Positions 16,723-25,848 are shown, counted from the first letter of the stretch. The stretch: 39,493 nucleotides of DNA from Candidatus Helarchaeota ASGARD archaeon Hel_GB_B (GCA_005191425.1 SUPR01000022.1:1-39493); one strand, 5' to 3'. Numbers and translations: made by a program. Notes: generated by a model not told the origin, from the letters alone.

Positions 16723-18222
16723 TTAAGTCATTAATTTTATTAATAATTTGAAGACTGAGGCTGCGATTATACCAAATAAACCAATAATACTAATGAAACT
16801 AAAAAAGCCAGGGTCAAAAACAAAAGCCCCAGAGATATCTACAAAATATAGTTGATGCATAGGTGATAAGAAAATTAAATAGAACGAATTTAATGCAATA
16901 CAATAAGAAAAAGTGCCAACAATTATAAGATAGGTAGGGTCTGGTAAGTTTTTCATAATTTTAGCACGCCAAATTTTGTTTTCATTTAACCAAGAGTTAA
17001 ACAATTCAAATAATACAAAAATAATCACAATTAGAGTAATAATAAAAACATAGATATTAAAATAGGAAATTAATATGATTTTTGATATTATAGGAAATAG
17101 TAAATACAAAATTAATACAGATATTACTGCTAAACTTGAAAAAACAACTTTTAAATTCACCTTTTTTTCATTCTGCTTTATTCGTTTAATGATACTGAAT
17201 ATACTAAGCCCAAATAAAAAATTGAAAATGAAATTAGAAATAGACCAGCTTATTAAATTCTCCCATAGACTATAAAAATATGGATAAAAAATGCCCCATA
17301 TAATTAATGGAATTGTTATGATAAAGAATCCAACGACCAATTTTAACCAATTACTGCTTTTATGATTCATTAAGTATTTCTTGGTATAATAATAAAGAAA
17401 TGCACTCATTAAGAATGCTGGAACAAACCAGAATAATTTTGGTATTCCTGCAAAAGTCATCGTGAAAATAATATTGAATATATTAGTTATTTCTATATTT
17501 AAAAAGCCAAAACTCAATAATATATAATTAAGTTCAATACAAAATAAACTGAAATATAAACTTATAGTATAAATTATAATAATTATGACCCAAATTCGAT
17601 AGCTTGTTTGAAAACTAGACAAAATGTATCGATACAACCGGAGAGATAAAACGATGGAACCCAATAAAATGATAATTAAAAAAATAATCCACAATATAAC
17701 ACCAACACTGCTCATAAATATTACTTCGGGTACCATTTTATCATAAAAATTATATAATTTAAAGAAAAATTCAAATAAAAATACTAAAATATTAAAAGCG
17801 TAAATAGTAAATAACCAGCTATTAAGAATTGAATCATGGTAAAGTGTATGAAGGGGAGCCGAACAATGGAGACATTTTTTTAAAACTTTGTTTTCTTTAA
17901 ATGTATTTTTTTCATGATATTTTAAAAGTAGCATCTGAGCTCCTACCGGTAGTAAAGTCATTAAAACACCCCAAATTGTAGCTGTTGTGAGAGGAACTCT
18001 TAAATCCTCAAGAATAAAGACACCAATATACAAGAATAAAATAACAATAATAGCCATTAACAATTTTTCAATAGATATCCGTTGTATAGAAGTATGAGCA
18101 CAATCAACACAATATAATCGCCCACATTTTTTACATTGTAGCCATGTGGGGAGAAGATCTATATTCTTTTTTTCATGTACTTTTCCACAATTATTACAAG
18201 CATTTTCAAGATTATTATCCAT
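16723..18222 (-). CDS. Zinc-finger polytopic membrane protein, archaeosortase-associated
   Basis: 499 aa. The N-terminus holds a zinc-binding module with C9-x2-C12, C30-x2-C33 and C38-x2-C41 plus H43, resembling a treble-clef/B-box-like ribbon, before the membrane part. About ten hydrophobic segments follow from residue 54 to the end, with a further C-x2-C (KKCLHCSAPLHTLYHDS, about 115-131) in a loop. I do not recognise the family. Because it is directly upstream of the archaeosortase with 26 bp between them, it is likely co-transcribed and may assist in processing, lipid supply or surface assembly. That is inference from gene order. No typical transporter motif is visible. Confidence 0.7.
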   Translation of the reverse strand: MDNNLENACNNCGKVHEKKNIDLLPTWLQCKKCGRLYCVDCAHTSIQRISIEKLLMAIIVILFLYIGVFILEDLRVPLTTATIWGVLMTLLPVGAQMLLLKYHEKNTFKENKVLKKCLHCSAPLHTLYHDSILNSWLFTIYAFNILVFLFEFFFKLYNFYDKMVPEVIFMSSVGVILWIIFLIIILLGSIVLSLRLYRYILSSFQTSYRIWVIIIIIYTISLYFSLFCIELNYILLSFGFLNIEITNIFNIIFTMTFAGIPKLFWFVPAFLMSAFLYYYTKKYLMNHKSSNWLKLVVGFFIITIPLIIWGIFYPYFYSLWENLISWSISNFIFNFLFGLSIFSIIKRIKQNEKKVNLKVVFSSLAVISVLILYLLFPIISKIILISYFNIYVFIITLIVIIFVLFELFNSWLNENKIWRAKIMKNLPDPTYLIIVGTFSYCIALNSFYLIFLSPMHQLYFVDISGAFVFDPGFFSFISIIGLFGIIAASVFKLLIKLMT

Positions 18223-18465
18223 TGTATTTTTATGGTAGAATTTTGAAATAATAAAATTTATGGTTTATAAAATTATGAGAATTATTCTTGAAATAAAAAA
18301 CGATTAAATTGCCAGTTTTTTAAGTTCCATTAAAAATAAAGTATTAGTATAAAATCAAAATGAGAATCCGAGTAGAATTAGAGTAATTAACTTGAAATAA
18401 TAAGAGATATTAAAATTATAATTAAAAAATTATTTTAAAAATAAAAAAGTTGGAATTATATTAAA
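18223..18465. other. Intergenic region between two minus-strand operons
   Basis: About 240 AT-rich bases: the 3' end of the AOR operon and the promoter of the archaeosortase operon. Nothing distinctive seen. Confidence 0.35.
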
Positions 18466-20307
18466 TTAAGACCAAAATTCTTTTGCTATTTCGTTAAGGC
18501 CCAATGATTGTAATTTTTCTTTAGAAGGTTTTCCTGTATTTAAGTCCCAATCTCGTAATTGATAATATTCTTTGAGCATAAAATCGATGTCAACAGTATT
18601 TCCTTTAGCCCCACCTTCAGAAAGCGGCTCAGAGGTAATTCGTTTAGGTAATATATCATCTTGGGGTGTAGCACCAAATTTAATGTTAAATGCACGCCGT
18701 AAATTAGTGATCCGTTCACCAATTTTCATAAAGTCGTCCATTTTTAATGATTTATTTAAGACTATGTTGTAGAATTCCAATTGATTTTTGATCATTTTTC
18801 CTGTTGATGGAAAACTGCAAGTAATAAGGGAGCCCATTATAGCATTATAATCTTGAATTTTAATTACAGCATCGGCTTGACCCTCAGGTTTTGTTCTATT
18901 TGGAGCTTTTTTTACACCGATTGTAGGTAGTGGTAGGTTTACAAGGCTCATGGAGATTAGCTGATTGGCAGTAGAATGCCGGGCGCCGACTAATTCGGTA
19001 GCATATTGCAGTCCCATTCCATTGATAGCCCGGGGGTCATGCATAGGCATTTCTAAGCCTTTAACATGAATTGCGAAGTCTTCAGAGCCTTTACCAATCT
19101 TTTTAGAAGCTCTCATTACTCCGTCAGCAAGAATGCTCCCAAACCCTTCTTTCTTAGAGATTTGGTCTATTAATTTTAGAACACTCTCCATATTTCCCCA
19201 ACTTAAGTCCATTCCGACCTCTTCTTCTGTAATAAGCCCTTTTTCAAATGCTTCCATTGCCCATGAAATAACGGACCCACAAGATATAGTATCAAGTCCC
19301 AAATCGTTACATTTAACATTAGCATCTAGAATTGGTTGTAATTCTCCGTTTAAAAGCATGGTACCGAATGCAGCAATAGTTTCATATTCAGGTCCTTTAC
19401 CTTCATATTTGTCATATTTGATCCACCTATGACAATGGACATTACACCCAAAGCAAGTAGGAGTTTTAGTAGTAATTTTTGAAAAAGCAGATGCGTCAAT
19501 TTTTTTTACGTCAAATTTACCTTTAGCCCAGTTTTTAATAGGGGTATCACCAATTACTATTCCCATACTCATACCACTAACAGTCCCCATTTGTGAGAAA
19601 GCGCTAACTACCATATCTTTGTTAATATTTTTTAGATATTTAGGTAATAGTTCTTTAAACTTATCTGGATTAGCAATGCTAATGCTATTTTTAACTGAAG
19701 CTTTTACTGCGACACCTTTCAAATTTTTAGAACCCATCACAGCACCCATGCCAGTCCTGCCAGCTGCTCGTTTGTCGTTCATTATACTTGCAAAAAGTAC
19801 TTGGTTCTCACCAGCTGGTCCAATGCAAGATACCCGAATTTTTGGGTCATGATAATAATCTCTAATTACCTTTTCAGTTTTTGTAGTAGTTTTTTTCCAG
19901 ATTTTAAGTTTCTTAGCATCTACTAAGTTTACTTCTTCATTTATAATAGTCAATAATACTGGTTTCTCACTTTTACCCTCAAAAATTATCCCATCAAATC
20001 CGGAGAACTTTAATTCCGGGCCGAAAAAGCCACCAGCATTAGAATCACCAATTCCTATACAAAGTGGACTTTTAGCAGCAATCTCAAATTTACTGGATAT
20101 TAGTCCGGTTAATGGCCCAGTCATATAAATTAATTTATTTTCTGGTTCCAGTCCTTTAACTGATGGGTCTAGTTCATCATATAATATCCGAGTAGCGAGC
20201 CCCAGTCCACCAATATAATCATTTAATAAGTCTTTGTTTAAATTTTCACTTTTAATTGACTGATCGGTCAGATTTACTCTCAATATTTTACCCATATAAC
20301 CATCCAT
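18466..20307 (-). CDS. aor: Aldehyde:ferredoxin oxidoreductase (tungsten)
   Basis: Typical AOR of about 613 aa. The N-terminal domain starts GYMGKILRVNLT, with IGGLGLATRILYDELDP (37-53 counted from the longest frame) and GRTGMGAVMGSKNLKG (188-203), the pterin-binding signature. Cluster cysteines are C290, C293, C297 (C-x2-C-x3-C) and C502; EYETIAAFG (312-320) and GARHSTAN (446-453) match active-site regions. It oxidises aldehydes with reduction of ferredoxin. Start: the frame opens at 20322, but the ATG at 20307 has GTGAT upstream and begins where AOR homology normally begins (MDGYMGK). Only a few bases separate it from the ferredoxin genes upstream, so it forms an operon in which its electron partners are encoded. 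Its close relative at 2215 has unusual cysteine spacing. Substrate range (formaldehyde, glyceraldehyde-3-phosphate or broad) is unknown. Confidence 0.92.
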   Translation of the reverse strand: MDGYMGKILRVNLTDQSIKSENLNKDLLNDYIGGLGLATRILYDELDPSVKGLEPENKLIYMTGPLTGLISSKFEIAAKSPLCIGIGDSNAGGFFGPELKFSGFDGIIFEGKSEKPVLLTIINEEVNLVDAKKLKIWKKTTTKTEKVIRDYYHDPKIRVSCIGPAGENQVLFASIMNDKRAAGRTGMGAVMGSKNLKGVAVKASVKNSISIANPDKFKELLPKYLKNINKDMVVSAFSQMGTVSGMSMGIVIGDTPIKNWAKGKFDVKKIDASAFSKITTKTPTCFGCNVHCHRWIKYDKYEGKGPEYETIAAFGTMLLNGELQPILDANVKCNDLGLDTISCGSVISWAMEAFEKGLITEEEVGMDLSWGNMESVLKLIDQISKKEGFGSILADGVMRASKKIGKGSEDFAIHVKGLEMPMHDPRAINGMGLQYATELVGARHSTANQLISMSLVNLPLPTIGVKKAPNRTKPEGQADAVIKIQDYNAIMGSLITCSFPSTGKMIKNQLEFYNIVLNKSLKMDDFMKIGERITNLRRAFNIKFGATPQDDILPKRITSEPLSEGGAKGNTVDIDFMLKEYYQLRDWDLNTGKPSKEKLQSLGLNEIAKEFWS

Positions 20308-20327
20308 ATAATCACATCCCAATTATT

Positions 20328-20888
20328 TTAATCAATCAAATTGGAAACTTTTGCGAGGATTTCAGCTTGACTCTTCTTATTTTCAAGATTTGTTTTCAAG
20401 ATGTTTACTAATTTAATTGCACCAGTAGGACAGACTTTAGCGCACTGGGGATCTCCGTCACATAGGTCGCATTTTAATGGGACTGTAAACATTGCACCTT
20501 CTGATTTAATGTTGACCAAGAATAATTCGTTAGTAGGACATGCATCTATGCACATTTTTGCACAATCATGACAAATTTTCAGTTTATTAATACCCTTCTC
20601 AGATTTTTCATTAGAATAAATATCTAAATCGATATATACAAGTCCAGTTTCGTCCTTTTTTAAAATATTCTTATCGCAAGCTTTAACACAAGGCGCATCA
20701 GTACAATTAAAACAAATTGAACTTCTATTAATGACACCATTTTCTACTTTAAACCTTGTTTTGTTTAATTTTTTCCCGTATTTAATTAAATCATCTATTC
20801 TATCATTTAAATGACAGACCATTATACAATTTCCGCAACCAATACATTCACCAATGTCAACAACAATCAAATCCTCTCTAGCTTCCAT
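20328..20888 (-). CDS. Multi-cluster 4Fe-4S ferredoxin (HycB/DmsB-like), AOR electron partner
   Basis: 186 aa with about 16 cysteines arranged as in polyferredoxin electron-transfer subunits: CIGCGNCIMVC (15-25), CFNCTDAPCVKAC, CHDCAKMCIDAC and CDLCDGDPQCAKVC. The family (HycB, DmsB, CooF) holds up to four [4Fe-4S] clusters. The second and fourth motifs have the longer insertion common to these subunits. It lies directly before the AOR gene, with a few bases between them, and is the second of two ferredoxin genes in the operon; it probably accepts electrons from AOR and passes them on. The partner acceptor (hydrogenase, membrane complex) is not in the window. Confidence 0.88.
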   Translation of the reverse strand: MEAREDLIVVDIGECIGCGNCIMVCHLNDRIDDLIKYGKKLNKTRFKVENGVINRSSICFNCTDAPCVKACDKNILKKDETGLVYIDLDIYSNEKSEKGINKLKICHDCAKMCIDACPTNELFLVNIKSEGAMFTVPLKCDLCDGDPQCAKVCPTGAIKLVNILKTNLENKKSQAEILAKVSNLID

Positions 20889-20909
20889 TTTTTTTCACCA
20901 AGAATTACA

Positions 20910-21359
20910 TTATAACAATAATTTTTCTGCAATTTGCATTTTCTTTTTATAAGTCAATTTATCTGGTTCCTCAAATGATAATGCATGGGTCGGACATATC
21001 TCTACACATTGAGGCTGTAAGGGCTCGCATAAATCACATTTAAAGACCCTACCAGTTGCGTCCAGACCAATAGCACCAAAAGGACATGCAATAGCACATG
21101 CTTTACAATTTATGCATTTATTTTTATCAATTATTACTCGACCAGTTTCATCTCGGCTGATGGCCCCAACGGTACAAACTTGCATACATACTGCATCGTC
21201 ACACTGAAAACAATATATAGGCACATTTACAGCTTCCTTTACTTCAATTACTTCAATCCCCGATTTCATTGGATTCACTTCATCACCATGGTATAAACTG
21301 CAAACTACTTCACATAATTTACACCCTATACACTTTTCAATATCAACGGTTAATATCAT
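20910..21359 (-). CDS. 4Fe-4S ferredoxin subunit (CooF/HycB-like), AOR operon
   Basis: 149 aa with four cysteine motifs: CIGCKLCEVVC (10-20), CFQCDDAVCMQVC, CINCKACAIACPFGAI and CDLCEPLQPQCVEIC, the layout of a four-cluster electron-transfer subunit. It is shorter than its downstream neighbour and probably paralogous. First gene of the AOR operon, 21 bp from the next. Similar ferredoxin-AOR pairs are known from anaerobes and serve as the electron path of aldehyde oxidation. GGAGAC-like purines (GGAGACAAGAT) precede the ATG. Confidence 0.88.
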   Translation of the reverse strand: MILTVDIEKCIGCKLCEVVCSLYHGDEVNPMKSGIEVIEVKEAVNVPIYCFQCDDAVCMQVCTVGAISRDETGRVIIDKNKCINCKACAIACPFGAIGLDATGRVFKCDLCEPLQPQCVEICPTHALSFEEPDKLTYKKKMQIAEKLLL

Positions 21360-21978
21360 CCTAATCTTGTCTCCTTTTTCAACTCACTTTATTAATATTT
21401 GGTTAATTTATTAATTCTATTTTGAAATCTTGTTATAACGAATTAATTTCTTAAATTCAATTCTAATTTAATTTTTTTAATTAACTAATTTCTTACTTTA
21501 TCAGAATATTAAATTTTTTCAATTTTAGAATTTACATGATTGATTTATAAAGAACCCGATCCATTTGATATTTTTCTGAAAATTGAAATAGAACAAATTT
21601 GAGTCAAATTAATTGCATTAATTTAAATATAAATTTAACTTAACATTTTAACATTAGAATAAAGAATTGAAGTAATTGATCATTTTCAAATATAAAATTT
21701 CGGTTTAGAGAATAATAATTTTGTAAAATAAGGTAAAAATCAATTTTGCTAATTGGGATAAAGCAATTTTTTAAATTTCTTCCCTGAAGGTAAACATCAT
21801 ACAAAATATAGACCCGAACAATTTTAGAAAAAACATGAATTTACTTTAGACTTTATTAATTTGGTTTTTTTCCGTTAATTTTTATCAATAATGATTAGAA
21901 AATATCTTAAATTCGTTTAAAAAACGCAATATAAATTAATAATTAAAAAGAGCAAAAAATTTAATTGATTATTAAAAA
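21360..21978. other. Long intergenic region, no gene seen
   Basis: About 620 bases between the roadblock-type gene's stop and the AOR operon start (both minus strand). It should contain the AOR operon promoter near 21380-21420. No ORF, structured RNA or repeat recognised; several long A/T runs. Confidence 0.4.
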
Positions 21979-22857
21979 TTAAACTCTTTTTATGTCCATT
22001 CGAATCATTTTGTTTTTTTCCATTTTGTCGATCAATTCGCTAAGTTTATCGCCATCTATTTCTAATTTTTCTTCGATTTCTTCAATAGTCCTTGTACCAT
22101 CGCATAGTTTTGCAATTTGATATTCTAAATTAGACATTAACCTCAATTGAACAGCCATTGGGGGGATTTTTTTCGTTAATATTGGGACAAAATCGGGGTT
22201 ACCAGAATAATTTATCTTAATATATTTTTTCTTTTTATATTCATCTAATATATTCCAAACAGTCAAAACATCCACGTTTGCTTTATCTGCTATTTGTTTT
22301 ACAGTATTTTCACCATCACATAAGTTCAATACTACAATATCTTTAAGAGGGAATTTGTCTTTTTTTCGGATCTTTTTAATTAGTTGAGGTATTACTTTTA
22401 CTTCTTCTTCCTCTTCCGCTTTTTTTATCTCTTCTTTAGGTGGTGGTGCGACTTCTTCAATAACTTCAGCTTCCTCAGGTTGTTCTTGACCTTCAAGTGG
22501 TTCCAAAACAATGAGTGGGTCTATTTCACTGGCATATTTAGCCATACGCTTTTTGAATGCTAATAATTGCCCTACAAGTCCCTGTTTCATAAACATAACT
22601 AAAACTATCTTGGGACTGATCTTAAAAAAAACCATATTTAAGCCGCTAATCGGAATACTGTGATCTCCAACTCTTAGAAAATTGAAATTTTTATTGACAA
22701 AACTTGAAATAAAATCGCTATATTTATCAATTGCCTCATCTTTATATTTAATTTTGCCATATTTATCTATTATTCCAATATATGGGCGACTTGTAAGCAT
22801 AGGTCCAATTTCTGATGCAATACGTTTTGTAATCTGATAAAGTGCTTCTTCTACCAT
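21979..22857 (-). CDS. Roadblock/longin-like domain protein with two winged-helix domains
   Basis: About 292 aa in three parts. Residues 5-125 form an alpha-beta region with IGIIDKYGKIKY and PKIVLVMFMKQGLVGQLLAFKKRM, which looks like a roadblock/LC7 or longin-type fold (sensing and GTPase-dimer platforms). Residues about 128-160 are an acidic, Pro- and Glu-rich linker. Residues about 165-225 and 235-297 are two related winged-helix-like domains, each with CDG (LNLCDGENTVKQIADKANV and AKLCDGTRTIEEIEEKLEI) at the start. The frame opens with TTG at 22872; ATG 22857 is the better start. Asgard archaea carry many roadblock proteins, often linked to small GTPases. No GTPase gene is in the window. 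Roadblock fold is inferred from pattern, not proven. Confidence 0.6.
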   Translation of the reverse strand: MVEEALYQITKRIASEIGPMLTSRPYIGIIDKYGKIKYKDEAIDKYSDFISSFVNKNFNFLRVGDHSIPISGLNMVFFKISPKIVLVMFMKQGLVGQLLAFKKRMAKYASEIDPLIVLEPLEGQEQPEEAEVIEEVAPPPKEEIKKAEEEEEVKVIPQLIKKIRKKDKFPLKDIVVLNLCDGENTVKQIADKANVDVLTVWNILDEYKKKKYIKINYSGNPDFVPILTKKIPPMAVQLRLMSNLEYQIAKLCDGTRTIEEIEEKLEIDGDKLSELIDKMEKNKMIRMDIKRV

Positions 22858-23098
22858 CTCAAACGCGACCAAATTTTATCAATTCTATTTTATAATCTGT
22901 TTAAATATCTAATTCCTTTTGTTTATATTTAATTAAAATTACAATTAATACTTTAACTCTTTTTTTAATTTAAAATTATTCAATTTTTTTTACTCCATAT
23001 CCCCATTCTTAATAAGAGGATAAAAAGAAAATCTTTTAAAAAACCTAAACGAATATTCTTTGATACTTAATTATTTTCATTTAAAAATAGTGAATAAA

Positions 23099-23872
23099 AT
23101 GGTAAATACAAATCATCAATTACCAATTCTCCATATTGAAGCCAAAACATTAGGAGAAGCTTGGATAAAAACATTACATGCAGTCTGGAAATATGGGAAA
23201 TTCATGCCAAACCATTATGAGGAAGCGCCAAGTAAAGAAGCAAGTGTTATCGTCAATGTGACAGACCCCTTAAGTGAACCTAAGATACATCAAGCTGATG
23301 CCATTGCTTTGAAATGCTGCAAACTTGATGGTGGGTCATACATTAAGGAAATCATTGAAGGAACTCTTGATTCAAAGGTCGATGAAGGACATCTTTCATA
23401 TACTTATCACCGCAGGTTGCAAAGTTGGGGAAAATCAGTCCCAAAACATAGTGAAATTCTTAAAAAACTTGGTATCCCATTTTGTGAGTTTGAAGATGGA
23501 ATTGATCAAATTCAATTCTTAATTGAAAAAGCTAAAGAGGAATCAATTTCAAGAAAATTACAAATTACTACGTGGATACCCTGGAAGGACTTAAAAATTT
23601 CGGGAGCTCCATGTCTACAACGCTTATGGTTTAGAATTGTAAATGATGAATCTCTTATACTCGAGACTGCTTGGAGATCTCGTGACCTTTTTAAAGCATG
23701 GGGCAGTAACGTTAATGGGATGGTAGCTTTAGGTAAATTAATTGCAGATAAATTGGGACTTGAGCTCATTCAATATGTAGATTTTAGTAATTCATTGCAT
23801 ATTTATGGCTCAGATTTTGAAGAAGTAACTAAAATATTCCAAATTATGGAGAAAAGAGGAATAAAAATTTGA
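23099..23872 (+). CDS. thyA: Thymidylate synthase (ThyA-like, archaeal)
   Basis: About 257 aa. Family marks are the nucleophile motif ISGAPCLQRLWFRI (Cys185 counted from the longest frame), TAWRSRDLFKAWGSN (about 203-217; R-S-x-D binds dUMP), and DFSNSLHIYGSD (the D-x-x-x-x-HIY motif). YTYHRRLQSWG (about 115-125) matches the phosphate-binding arginine region. Makes dTMP from dUMP with methylenetetrahydrofolate or an archaeal methylene-pterin. The sequence is divergent, closer to methanogen-type TS than to bacterial ThyA, and catalytic PC is followed by L instead of H. The frame opens at a TTG (23060), but the ATG at 23099 matches better. It is monocistronic and points away from the roadblock gene. 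dCMP hydroxymethylase-like activity cannot be excluded. Confidence 0.82.
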   Translation: MVNTNHQLPILHIEAKTLGEAWIKTLHAVWKYGKFMPNHYEEAPSKEASVIVNVTDPLSEPKIHQADAIALKCCKLDGGSYIKEIIEGTLDSKVDEGHLSYTYHRRLQSWGKSVPKHSEILKKLGIPFCEFEDGIDQIQFLIEKAKEESISRKLQITTWIPWKDLKISGAPCLQRLWFRIVNDESLILETAWRSRDLFKAWGSNVNGMVALGKLIADKLGLELIQYVDFSNSLHIYGSDFEEVTKIFQIMEKRGIKI

Positions 23873-24554
23873 TATAAATCAAAATTAGGTTCAAATACAA
23901 TATTAAAATGAAAAATATTTGAAATAACCATTAAAATACTATAATTTTTATTTAAAATAAAATTTGCATTGAATTTAATAATCCTAAATGCTTGGAAAAT
24001 TAATAATTGATGGTTATAATCTTGTTAAATAATTTAATACTACAAAAACAACTTTTTCTTACCACCTTTTTTATTAAATAACATTATCTTGAAAAACAAT
24101 TTTTTCCACTTTTGTATATTCCTATATGAAAGAAAATATTGATATGAAATAAATAATCAAAAAGTTTTCAACTATTTAGTTAATTATTTAAAATATCTTA
24201 TTTTTTATCACTAAATTTAATAGATACTAAGACCTCAAATCTGTTCAAACGAACTGAATTTCGATAAAAAACAATAAAATTTAAATTAATTTAATTGAAC
24301 ATAAATAAAATATTATGTATACAAACTCCAGATGAGATGTGAGAAAGAATTAAGACATGTATTGAAGTGTAAAATAAAAAAGGTAAAAGATATTTCACTT
24401 ACTCTACATAATTCATTTTAAATGCTATAATTTTTTTTATGAGCTCATTAGAAGAAGAAAATAATTATAAAATTAATTCTTTAAGAGAGATTGCAAAGGT
24501 TTTCATATTAAATTGAAAAATACAAAATCTATGAAACGAAAAAAGTTAAAACAA
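23873..24554. other. Long intergenic region between convergent genes
   Basis: About 680 AT-rich bases between the stops of thymidylate synthase and the small minus-strand gene. The only notable item is a 25-codon open frame at 24439-24516 that may be a gene remnant (listed separately). No other structure recognised. Confidence 0.4.
24439..24516 (+). pseudogene. Possible N-terminal remnant of a chromate-transporter (ChrA)-like gene
   Basis: An ATG-started 25-codon frame contains SLREIAKVF, which resembles the N-terminal SLREIAKVFLKLG motif common in ChrA-family transporters, preceded by an acidic leader as in these proteins. The frame then breaks at a stop and no further ChrA sequence is visible in the following bases. 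It may be a degraded fragment, or coincidence in a short frame. Confidence 0.2.
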
Positions 24555-24770
24555 TCAAGAAGTTGTTAAAGGAACAATATAATTATTTTCATAATTATTA
24601 TTAGTTTCAATTTGTTCTATACTTGTAATTGAAGGTTCAATATAATTTGTTTTTACTTGATTTTTTTCGCTTGATGGAAATTTAATGTCTATAAACTGGA
24701 TTCTACCAGAACCAAATGGTAGAAAATTTATTGTAACTTTAATTTTTATTTCTGGTTTATCTTTCTTCAA
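24555..24770 (-). CDS. Small beta-rich protein overlapping the SDH-type protease gene
   Basis: 71 aa if started at TTG 24770. That start is preceded by GGAGGT (24783-24778) seven bases away, the best ribosome binding site in this region, so I prefer it to the longer frame at 24806. The product begins MKKDKPEIKIKVTINFLPFGSG and ends with a polar N/Q/T-rich tail. It is read from inside the 3' end of the SDH-type protease gene (14-base overlap), implying coupled translation. The protein resembles part of the neighbour's C-terminal region (LNINLNLSLPP) in its alternating hydrophobic pattern, which might suggest a shared binding surface. No family recognised. Confidence 0.45.
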   Translation of the reverse strand: MKKDKPEIKIKVTINFLPFGSGRIQFIDIKFPSSEKNQVKTNYIEPSITSIEQIETNNNYENNYIVPLTTS

Positions 24771-25848
24771 TCCATTTACCTCCAAAACTTCTTCCTTCAT
24801 AACCAATAATGGGAGATTGTCTTTGTAATTCTTGTAGAACCAATTGTTGTAATTGTTCCTGAACTTGTTTTATTAGATTTTGCAATATTATTTGGGATTG
24901 TTGAGGAATCTGATCTGGTTTTATTGTTGGTGGAAGGGATAAGTTTAGGTTAATATTTAATTGAATATTTGCGGGTATTTTTCGTTTTAAATTTAGATGA
25001 TAACTAGTCCTAAACACATGAAGCTTCTTAACACTTTCTATTAAAGCTACTGGTTCATTTGTTATCAATTTTTCATCATTGTTTTCTAATTCAATCTCAA
25101 TAAATAATGGATCATTTAACTTTAAATAATTCTCGTATTTTAAATATAAATCCCAAATAAGTGTTTCTATTTCTGGGTCGGGAAACATAATTGGGAGTCC
25201 AATATCAAGTGCTTCTTTTCTCCCAATGGTATGACCATGGGAATATATCTTTTCGGTGAGAATCTCAATGATCGTGTTAATTTTTTCTTCATCCAATCGC
25301 ATGTTGCGGGATGATAAGAGCTTTCTAGCAACAAGTCTTATGTGTGAGTGTTGTCTATTCACCCGCCCCAATGTCAAGGGGCTAATTTGTTTGACCAAGT
25401 TTTCAACAACTTGTGCTAATGGCTCTTGATCATTTATGTTAGCTCGTTCCTTCAGAAATGAAATGAAAGAATTGACATCTTCAACTGAAATTTCTTGTGC
25501 AGGTAAGGAACCTTCACTAACAGTTGCTTTTACTAATGTTGGATCAATCGGACCTAATTCCGCTTTTTTTCCCATAATAATATTATCTGCACCCAAAGAA
25601 AGCAATGTAGCTGCGCTTTGAGCTTTATAGGGAATTAAAACGTTAAATTCATCACAAAACTCCCTAATCATTGTAGTTATTCGCCAAGGAACGCTAATAT
25701 CTCCGCCTCTACTATATATGAATATGTCAATTTTTTTATTCTTTTCTGGTAGTTCTAAATTGATCAAGTGGTCATACAATGATCTTACCACGTCTTCAGC
25801 TATTCTAGAACCAAATGGCTTGCGATCTCTAGTGAAATATACGATCAC
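24757..25848 (-). CDS. SDH_sah / ClpP-crotonase-fold serine protease-like protein
   Basis: 363 aa from the GTG at 25848. The ClpP/crotonase fold of the serine dehydrogenase proteinase family (Pfam 01972) is visible: strand and glycine motif IDIFIYSRGGDISVPWR (about 41-57), then the nucleophile region YKAQSAATLLSLGADNIIM (about 74-92, Ser78), then ELGPIDP (96-102). The catalytic lysine/aspartate pair is less clear. The C-terminal 120 residues are a beta-rich and Q/L-rich extension. Related archaeal proteins are membrane-less and of unknown function. The reading frame stays open for 30 codons before the GTG (to 25938) and encodes a plausible family N-terminus (VQLIKQLENKRNSKVIVYF), but holds no ATG, GTG or TTG. 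The real start may be an unusual codon or a lost one. Confidence 0.75.
   Translation of the reverse strand: MIVYFTRDRKPFGSRIAEDVVRSLYDHLINLELPEKNKKIDIFIYSRGGDISVPWRITTMIREFCDEFNVLIPYKAQSAATLLSLGADNIIMGKKAELGPIDPTLVKATVSEGSLPAQEISVEDVNSFISFLKERANINDQEPLAQVVENLVKQISPLTLGRVNRQHSHIRLVARKLLSSRNMRLDEEKINTIIEILTEKIYSHGHTIGRKEALDIGLPIMFPDPEIETLIWDLYLKYENYLKLNDPLFIEIELENNDEKLITNEPVALIESVKKLHVFRTSYHLNLKRKIPANIQLNINLNLSLPPTIKPDQIPQQSQIILQNLIKQVQEQLQQLVLQELQRQSPIIGYEGRSFGGKWIEER

Noticed and set aside
23060..23098. TTG start for thymidylate synthase
   Set aside because: The 13 extra residues have no family match; ATG at 23099 fits better.
23880..23900. GGTTCAAAT-like string considered as a tRNA T-loop
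   Set aside because: No matching acceptor or anticodon stems on either side; no cloverleaf can be built.
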